Shown piece after piece: positions 59,248 through 64,000 of a stretch of 64,000 nt of DNA. Origin of the DNA: Cryptosporangium aurantiacum (GTDB lineage Bacteria > Actinomycetota > Actinomycetes > Mycobacteriales > Cryptosporangiaceae); assembly GCF_900143005.1 (NCBI RefSeq), contig NZ_FRCS01000009.1, positions 62,001 to 126,000 of the forward strand. Reading direction: 5' to 3'. How positions within the stretch are numbered: the first letter of the stretch is position 1; every line of letters begins with the position of its first letter. A program made the position numbers and the translations under genes. The notes under the pieces were generated by a model. It saw only the letters and a list, made by a program, of their open reading frames with translations. It ran no database searches and had not been told where the DNA came from.

Positions 59248-61572
59248 ATGCCACCCATTGCCGCCGCCCGTTACGCGGGCACTCGCGTCCCGCGGGTCGA
59301 AGACCTGCGCCTACTCACCGGCCACGGCACCTTTGTGGACGACGTCGTGCGACCGGGCATGCTGCACGCGCACTTCGTCCGCAGCCCGATGGCCCGGGCC
59401 CGAATCCTGCAGATCGACGCGTCCGAGGCGCTGGCGCTCGACGGGGTCCACGCGGTGTTCACCGCCGCGGACCTGAACGCCGACGTCGTCGACCACTGGT
59501 ACTCGATCATCGGGCGGCACGTCCCGGACACCCCGCGACCCCCGCTGGCCGACGGCGAGGTGCGCTTCGTCGGGGACCCGGTCGCGCTCGTCGTGGCCGT
59601 CGACCGGTACGTCGCCGAGGACGCCGCCGAGCATGTCTTCGTCGATTACGACCCGCTGGAGCCGCTCGTCGACTACGAGGCCGCCGCGGGCTCCGACGAC
59701 CGCGTGCACGCCGACTACCCCGGCAACATCGCGGGTGAGCTGGGCGGACGTCCCGCCGAGGAATTGGCCGGGATCTTCGCGGGCGCCCCACACGTCGTCG
59801 ATCAGACGCTGTACCAGCAGGCCTACGCGGCCGTCCCGATGGAGACCCGCGGGCTGGTCGTCGAGTACTCGGCGCCGACCGGCGAGATGACGATCTGGGC
59901 GTCCACGCAGTCACCGCACGAGGTTCGGCTGTTCTGCTCCCGGACGCTCGGAATGCCGGAACACAAGGTCCGGGTCGTCATGCGGGACACCGGCGGCGGA
60001 TTCGGGCAGAAGACCGTCCCGCAGCGCGAGGACATGTGCCTGATGATCGCGGCCCGCAAGGTCCCGGTCGCGATCAAGTGGATCGAGGACCGGCAGGAGA
60101 ACCTCGCGTCGGCCGGCCAGGGACGCCACGAGCACGGCACCGCCCGGATGGCGTTCGACGACGAGGGCCGGATCCTGGCGGCGTCGATCGACCACGTGCA
60201 GGACGCGGGCGCGTACCCGGTGCCCTGGCCGGTGCAGACCGCCGCGGTCGTCGGAATTCTGTACCCCGGGCCGTACCGGGTGCCGGCGGCCACGTTCACC
60301 TGCCGGTCGGTGTTCTCCAACACGACGGCCCGCGCGCCGTACCGGGGGCCGTGGCAGTACGAGTCGCTCGCCCGCGAGGTGCTGCTGGACACCGCGGCCC
60401 GCCGGATGAACATCGACCCGGTCGAGTTACGCCGCCGGAACCTGCTGCGGCGGGACGAGATGCCGATGGCGAACCCCAACGGGATGCCGTACAGCGACGT
60501 CACACCGCTGGAGACGTTCGAGCACGCGCTCGAGATCCTCGACTACGACGCGTTCCGCCGGGAGCAGGCGGCCGCTCGTGCGGAGGGCCGCTACCTGGGT
60601 GTGGGGACCTGCAGTTACATCGAGCCGACCACCAGCGGCCACGGGTTCCTCGGCACCGAGGGTGCGACGATCCGGATCGAGCCGTCCGGCGCCGTCAACG
60701 TGTACGTCTCGGGCGGCTCGAGCGGCAACAGCCTGGAGACGACGGCGGTCCAGCTCGCCGCGGACGCGCTCGGCGTCGACATCGAGGACGTCAACACGAT
60801 CCAGGGCGACACCGCGGTGACGCCGTTCGGCGGCGGCACCGGCGGTAGCCGGTCGGGCTCGATGATCGCGGGTGCGGTCGCGCAGACCGCCGCGGTGCTG
60901 CGGGAACGGATCCTGGCGATCGCCGCGCACAAGCTGGAGGCCGCGGTCGAGGACCTGGAACTCGCCCATGGGGTCGCCGGGGTGAAGGGCGCACCCGGGG
61001 CCGGGATCTCGCTCGCCGAGATCGCCGACATCGCGTACTTCAACACCGCGCAGCTCCCGCCCGGTGTGCAGGCCGGGCTGGAGGCCAGCGGCCGGTACCA
61101 GGCGCAGTCCATGATGATCTGGGCGAACGCGACCCACGTCTGCACCTGCGAGGTGGACCCGGTGACCGGCGCGGTCACGATCCTGCGGTACATCGTCAGC
61201 GAGGACTGCGGCCCGATGATCAACCCGAACGTCGTCGAGGGGCAGATCGCGGGCGGCACCGTGCAGGGCATCGGCGGTGCGCTCTACGAACACGCGGCCT
61301 ACGACGCCGACGGCAACCCGCTGACCACGACGTTCATGGACTACCTGCTGCCGACCAGCACGGAAGTGCCGATCATCGAGTACGGCCACGTCGAGACGCC
61401 CGGCCCCGGCGAGGGCGGCTACAAGGGCGTCGGCGAGGGCGGTGCGATCGGTGCTCCACCCGCGGTGGTGAACGCGGTAGCCGACGCGCTGACACCGTTC
61501 GGGGCGGAGATCACCCGGTTGCCGCTCTCCCCGGCGTCCATAGTGGCGTTAATCGACGGGACCGGCGCATGA
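59248..61572 (+). CDS. Molybdenum hydroxylase large subunit (XDH/CoxL family)
   Basis: 774 residues, the molybdopterin-binding subunit. GGGFGQK (about 250-256) and APYRGPWQYE (about 362-371) line the active site, and GEGGAIG near the C-terminus holds the catalytic Glu. The AYXCSFR loop of true form I CO dehydrogenase is absent, so oxidation of CO is unlikely; an N-heterocycle, aldehyde or aromatic CoA substrate is more probable. ATG 59248 has GGAGG 12 bases upstream. The next gene overlaps its stop by 4 bases. Confidence 0.92.
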   Translation: MPPIAAARYAGTRVPRVEDLRLLTGHGTFVDDVVRPGMLHAHFVRSPMARARILQIDASEALALDGVHAVFTAADLNADVVDHWYSIIGRHVPDTPRPPLADGEVRFVGDPVALVVAVDRYVAEDAAEHVFVDYDPLEPLVDYEAAAGSDDRVHADYPGNIAGELGGRPAEELAGIFAGAPHVVDQTLYQQAYAAVPMETRGLVVEYSAPTGEMTIWASTQSPHEVRLFCSRTLGMPEHKVRVVMRDTGGGFGQKTVPQREDMCLMIAARKVPVAIKWIEDRQENLASAGQGRHEHGTARMAFDDEGRILAASIDHVQDAGAYPVPWPVQTAAVVGILYPGPYRVPAATFTCRSVFSNTTARAPYRGPWQYESLAREVLLDTAARRMNIDPVELRRRNLLRRDEMPMANPNGMPYSDVTPLETFEHALEILDYDAFRREQAAARAEGRYLGVGTCSYIEPTTSGHGFLGTEGATIRIEPSGAVNVYVSGGSSGNSLETTAVQLAADALGVDIEDVNTIQGDTAVTPFGGGTGGSRSGSMIAGAVAQTAAVLRERILAIAAHKLEAAVEDLELAHGVAGVKGAPGAGISLAEIADIAYFNTAQLPPGVQAGLEASGRYQAQSMMIWANATHVCTCEVDPVTGAVTILRYIVSEDCGPMINPNVVEGQIAGGTVQGIGGALYEHAAYDADGNPLTTTFMDYLLPTSTEVPIIEYGHVETPGPGEGGYKGVGEGGAIGAPPAVVNAVADALTPFGAEITRLPLSPASIVALIDGTGA

Positions 61573-62444
61573 AGCCCGCCGCGTTCGAGTACCACGCACC
61601 GGACAGCCTCGAGGAGGCCCTCGGCCTCCTCGCCGAACTGGGCGACGAGGCGAAGCCGATCGCGGGGGGGCAGAGCCTGACCCCGATGCTCGCGCTGCGG
61701 CTGGCGTACGTCGACCACCTGATCGACCTGAGGCGGGTCGAGGAGTTGCGCGGCACCGACCGCCGGGACCACGGGCTCTGGCTCGGCGCCACGACGACCC
61801 AGAGCACCGTCCTGCGGTCGGCCGACGTCGCCGCGGTGGCACCGCTGCTGGCCCGCGCGACGCCGCTGATCGGGCACTTCCAGATCCGCAACCGCGGCAC
61901 GCTCGGCGGCTCGATCGCCCACGGTGACGCCGCCGCCGAGTACCCGGCCGTCGCGGTCGCGCTGAGGGCACGGCTCGAGGTCGCGAAGCGGGGCGGGAGC
62001 CGCACGGTCGCCGCGGACGAGTTCTTCACCGGGTTCCTCAGCACGGCGCTGGAACCGGACGAACTGCTGACCGGGGTCCACGTCCCGTCGTGGGGAGCCC
62101 GCAGCGGCTTCGCGATCGAGGAGTTCGCGCGGCGGCACGGCGACTTCGCGATCGCCGGCGCGGCGGTCGCCGTCGCGCTCGACGAAGACGCCCGGATCAG
62201 CCGCTGCGGGATCGGGCTGTTCGGGGTCGGCGCGACACCGGTCCGCGCGGCCGAGATCGAGGCCGAGTTGGTGGGCGCCGCCGTCAAGGAAGTGAACACC
62301 GCAGAGGTGGGCCGGGCAGCACTGTCCGGGCTGGAATCCGTCCCGTCCGACCTGCACGGATCCGCCGCGTACCGCGTTCGCGTCGGCGCGGCCCTGGTCG
62401 ACCGTGCCCTGCAGAACGCCCTCCGGGAGGCGAGCCATGCCTGA
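61569..62444 (+). CDS. Molybdenum hydroxylase FAD subunit (CoxM-like)
   Basis: 291 residues. FAD-binding motifs AGGQSLTPML (about 32-41) and IRNRGTLGGSIAHGD (about 105-119) are complete. It passes electrons from the molybdenum and iron-sulfur centres to an acceptor. ATG 61569 overlaps the large-subunit stop (ATGA). Order L-M-S here differs from the classic M-S-L of cox operons. Confidence 0.94.
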   Translation: MKPAAFEYHAPDSLEEALGLLAELGDEAKPIAGGQSLTPMLALRLAYVDHLIDLRRVEELRGTDRRDHGLWLGATTTQSTVLRSADVAAVAPLLARATPLIGHFQIRNRGTLGGSIAHGDAAAEYPAVAVALRARLEVAKRGGSRTVAADEFFTGFLSTALEPDELLTGVHVPSWGARSGFAIEEFARRHGDFAIAGAAVAVALDEDARISRCGIGLFGVGATPVRAAEIEAELVGAAVKEVNTAEVGRAALSGLESVPSDLHGSAAYRVRVGAALVDRALQNALREASHA

Positions 62445-62910
62445 CGTCGCGATCGAGCTGACGATCAACGGCAGCGTGCGGCGGGACACCGTGCCGCCGC
62501 GGCTCACGCTCGCCGACTACCTGCGGGTCAACTGCAGTCTGACCGGCACCCACCTGGGCTGCGAACACGGCGTCTGCGGTGCCTGCACGGTGCTGCTCGA
62601 CGGCGAAGCGGTCCGGGCCTGCCTGGTGTTCGCGGTCCAGGCCGACGGTGCGGCGGTCACCACGATCGAAGGCATCGCCGGGGCCGACGGTCAGTTGTCC
62701 CCGGTGCAGGCCGCGTTCCGCGACCACCACGGCCTGCAGTGCGGGTTCTGCACGCCGGGATTCGTGATCTCGGTGACCGCGCTGCTGCGCGACAACCCCG
62801 ATCCCACTGACGACGAGATCCGCGAGGGACTGTCGGGGAACCTGTGCCGCTGCACCGGCTATCAGGGCATCTTCGCCGCGGTGCGGGCGGCGGCGGAGGG
62901 GGCGTCGTGA
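62437..62910 (+). CDS. Molybdenum hydroxylase 2Fe-2S subunit (CoxS-like)
   Basis: 157 residues with two 2Fe-2S sites: [15 protein letters not shown] plus Cys (plant type, N-terminal) and CGFCTPGF with CRCTGYQ (C-terminal). Standard small subunit. ATG 62437 has GGAGG 6 bases upstream and overlaps the FAD-subunit stop by 8 bases; upstream in-frame sequence is shadow. Confidence 0.95.
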   Translation: MPDVAIELTINGSVRRDTVPPRLTLADYLRVNCSLTGTHLGCEHGVCGACTVLLDGEAVRACLVFAVQADGAAVTTIEGIAGADGQLSPVQAAFRDHHGLQCGFCTPGFVISVTALLRDNPDPTDDEIREGLSGNLCRCTGYQGIFAAVRAAAEGAS

Positions 62911-63350
62911 AGCTGGAGAACACGCTGACGATCCCGGTCTCGCCGCCGGAGGCGTGGGCGGTGCTGCTCGACCTGGAGCGGATCGCGCCGTGCGTCCCGG
63001 GCGCGACGCTCACCGGCCGGGACGGCGACCGCTACCGCGGTCGTCTCAAGGTCAAGCTCGGGCCGATCGCGCTGCTCTACGACGGCGTCGTCACGTTCGT
63101 CTCGCAGGACGAGGACGCGAAGGTCGCGGTGCTGGAGGCCACCGGCCGCGAGACCCGCGGCAACGGCACCGCGAAAGCCGCGGTCACGGTCCGGCTCGCG
63201 GGCACCGACCAGAGCACCGACGTGCACGTGGAGACCGACCTCGCGATCACCGGCAAGCCGGCCCAGTTCGGCCGCGGCGCGCTCGCGGAGGTCGCCGGAA
63301 CGCTGATCGGCCAGTTCGCGGCGAACCTCGAGATCGAACTCAAGAAGTGA
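62907..63350 (+). CDS. CoxG-like SRPBCC protein
   Basis: 147 residues of the SRPBCC/CoxG family: [20 protein letters not shown] at the start and the usual beta-strand rhythm after it. CoxG helps recruit or anchor CO-dehydrogenase-type enzymes at the membrane; the C-terminal membrane helix of classical CoxG is missing here. GTG 62907 overlaps the small-subunit stop (GTGA). No CoxD or CoxF-type maturation factors are visible in the window. Confidence 0.88.
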   Translation: MKLENTLTIPVSPPEAWAVLLDLERIAPCVPGATLTGRDGDRYRGRLKVKLGPIALLYDGVVTFVSQDEDAKVAVLEATGRETRGNGTAKAAVTVRLAGTDQSTDVHVETDLAITGKPAQFGRGALAEVAGTLIGQFAANLEIELKK

Positions 63351-63351
63351 G

Positions 63352-63942
63352 ATGCGGCGGATCGCCGGACCCGGGGCGAAGAATCGCGACGTGCTGCTGG
63401 ACGCCGCGGAGCGGCTGATGCTGGAGGAGGGCCACGCGGCGGTCACGTCCCGCCGGGTGGCCCGCGCGGCCGGTCTGAAGCCGCAGCTCGTGCACTACTA
63501 CTTCCGGACGATGGACGACCTGTTCCTCGCGGTGTTCCGGCGGCGTGCCGAGGCGGGGCTGCGGCGGCAAGCCGAGGCCCTCGCGTCGCCGGAGCCGCTG
63601 CGGGCGCTGTGGGAGTTCAGCACCGACACCGCCGGAACGGCGCTGACCATGGAGTTCATGGGGCTGGCCAGCCACCACGAGACGATCCGCGCGGAGATCG
63701 GACGCTACGCCGAGCAGTTCCGGACCGCCCAGGTCGAAGCGCTGACCGGCGTGCTCGAACGGGCGGGCGTACCGGCCGAGGTTCTGCCGCCCGCCGCGCT
63801 GGCCCTGCTGCTGTCGAGCATCGCGCGCACCACCGTGATGGAGCGCGCGATCGGCATGTCGACCGGCCACGACGAGATCCTCGCGCTGGTCGCGAAGCAC
63901 CTCACCGCACTGGAGCATCGACCATCCAGCACGCCGCGGTGA
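63352..63942 (+). CDS. TetR-family transcriptional regulator
   Basis: 196 residues. The N-terminal helix-turn-helix is about 10-58 (NRDVLLDAAERLMLEEG, SRRVARAAGLKPQLVHYYF). It lies 1 base after the coxG-like stop, so it is co-transcribed with the molybdenum hydroxylase genes and probably regulates them. The C-terminal domain gives no ligand clue. ATG 63352 was used. Its 3' end overlaps the facing partial gene by 41 bases. Confidence 0.9.
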   Translation: MRRIAGPGAKNRDVLLDAAERLMLEEGHAAVTSRRVARAAGLKPQLVHYYFRTMDDLFLAVFRRRAEAGLRRQAEALASPEPLRALWEFSTDTAGTALTMEFMGLASHHETIRAEIGRYAEQFRTAQVEALTGVLERAGVPAEVLPPAALALLLSSIARTTVMERAIGMSTGHDEILALVAKHLTALEHRPSSTPR

Positions 63943-64000
63943 ACCGGACCTCGGCGCCGTCGACGAACGGCTCGAACGCCGCCCGCACCGTCCGGATCAC
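63902..64000 (-). CDS. C-terminal fragment of a gene running off the window, methyltransferase-like
   Basis: The last 32 codons of a minus-strand frame with stop at 63902-63904. The visible end, VRAAFEPFVDGAEVRFTAAC, resembles the C-terminal beta-hairpin of class I SAM-dependent methyltransferases. It overlaps the TetR gene end-to-end by 41 bases. Too short for certainty. Confidence 0.4.
   Translation of the reverse strand: MIRTVRAAFEPFVDGAEVRFTAACWMVDAPVR

Noticed and set aside
59248-61572. True CO dehydrogenase (form I CoxL)
   Set aside because: The AYXCSFR active-site loop is absent; a general molybdenum hydroxylase is the safer call.
1-64000. Mobile elements, CRISPR arrays, tRNA genes
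   Set aside because: No transposase, integrase, spaced repeat array or cloverleaf was recognised by eye; a tRNA scan could still find one.

Overview
This 64 kb window is very GC-rich and uses GTG starts, ATGA/GTGA stop-start overlaps and apparent leaderless starts freely. The gene content is actinobacterial: a mycothiol-type arsenate reductase, a DUF574-type methyltransferase, many SDR, P450 and Rieske catabolic genes, and FHA and WD40 kinases. It looks like an accessory, catabolism-rich part of the chromosome of a filamentous actinomycete (Cryptosporangium, Pseudonocardiales or Frankiales would fit; the genus is a guess). No rRNA, tRNA, CRISPR array, transposase or phage gene was seen.

Layout. 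0-5 kb: a small membrane protein, a cold-shock protein, a stand-alone divergent EF-Tu, a GlxA-type regulator and GAPDH. 4.9-8.7 kb: a TetR regulator facing a bile-acid/sodium-symporter-like carrier that overlaps a type I sulfatase, with a perfect operator between them. 8.7-15.7 kb: a five-gene operon (MFS, APC permease, glutamine-synthetase-like ligase, FluG-type amidohydrolase, M20 amidase) opposite an Lrp/AsnC regulator. 15.7-19.6 kb: an arsenic island with ArsM, ArsC, an ArsR-ArsC fusion, an aquaporin and ArsR, with several dyad operators. 19.6-26.4 kb: mixed small enzymes and unknown proteins.

26.4-38 kb is an aromatic and acyl-CoA catabolic region. It holds a Rieske oxygenase with a tiny translationally coupled protein and a PDR-type reductase; an SDR/amidohydrolase/CoA-ligase/MaoC operon opposite MarR and IclR genes; and a second PDR-type reductase paired with a CYP199-like P450. 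38-44.3 kb is a phosphonate uptake and catabolism module: PhnDCE transporter, phosphonatase-like HAD hydrolase, phosphonate-associated FAD oxidoreductase and alcohol dehydrogenase, and a GntR regulator. It contains no C-P lyase. Two near-identical 16-bp dyads tie the FAD/phnDCE operon to the alcohol dehydrogenase.

44.4-51.6 kb: an NDMA/mycofactocin-type alcohol dehydrogenase, a universal stress protein, an isolated 94-residue ORF between two hairpins, a small membrane protein coupled to a Tat-type multicopper oxidase, a two-component system, and an FHA-Ser/Thr kinase. 51.6-59.1 kb: a 1181-residue kinase-TPR-WD40 protein, a type II (covalent-FAD) cholesterol-oxidase-like enzyme, a membrane-anchored unknown, and an HTH-TM-WD40 protein. 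59.2-64 kb: a molybdenum hydroxylase operon (large, FAD and 2Fe-2S subunits plus CoxG), a TetR gene, and the tail of a gene on the other strand that runs off the end.
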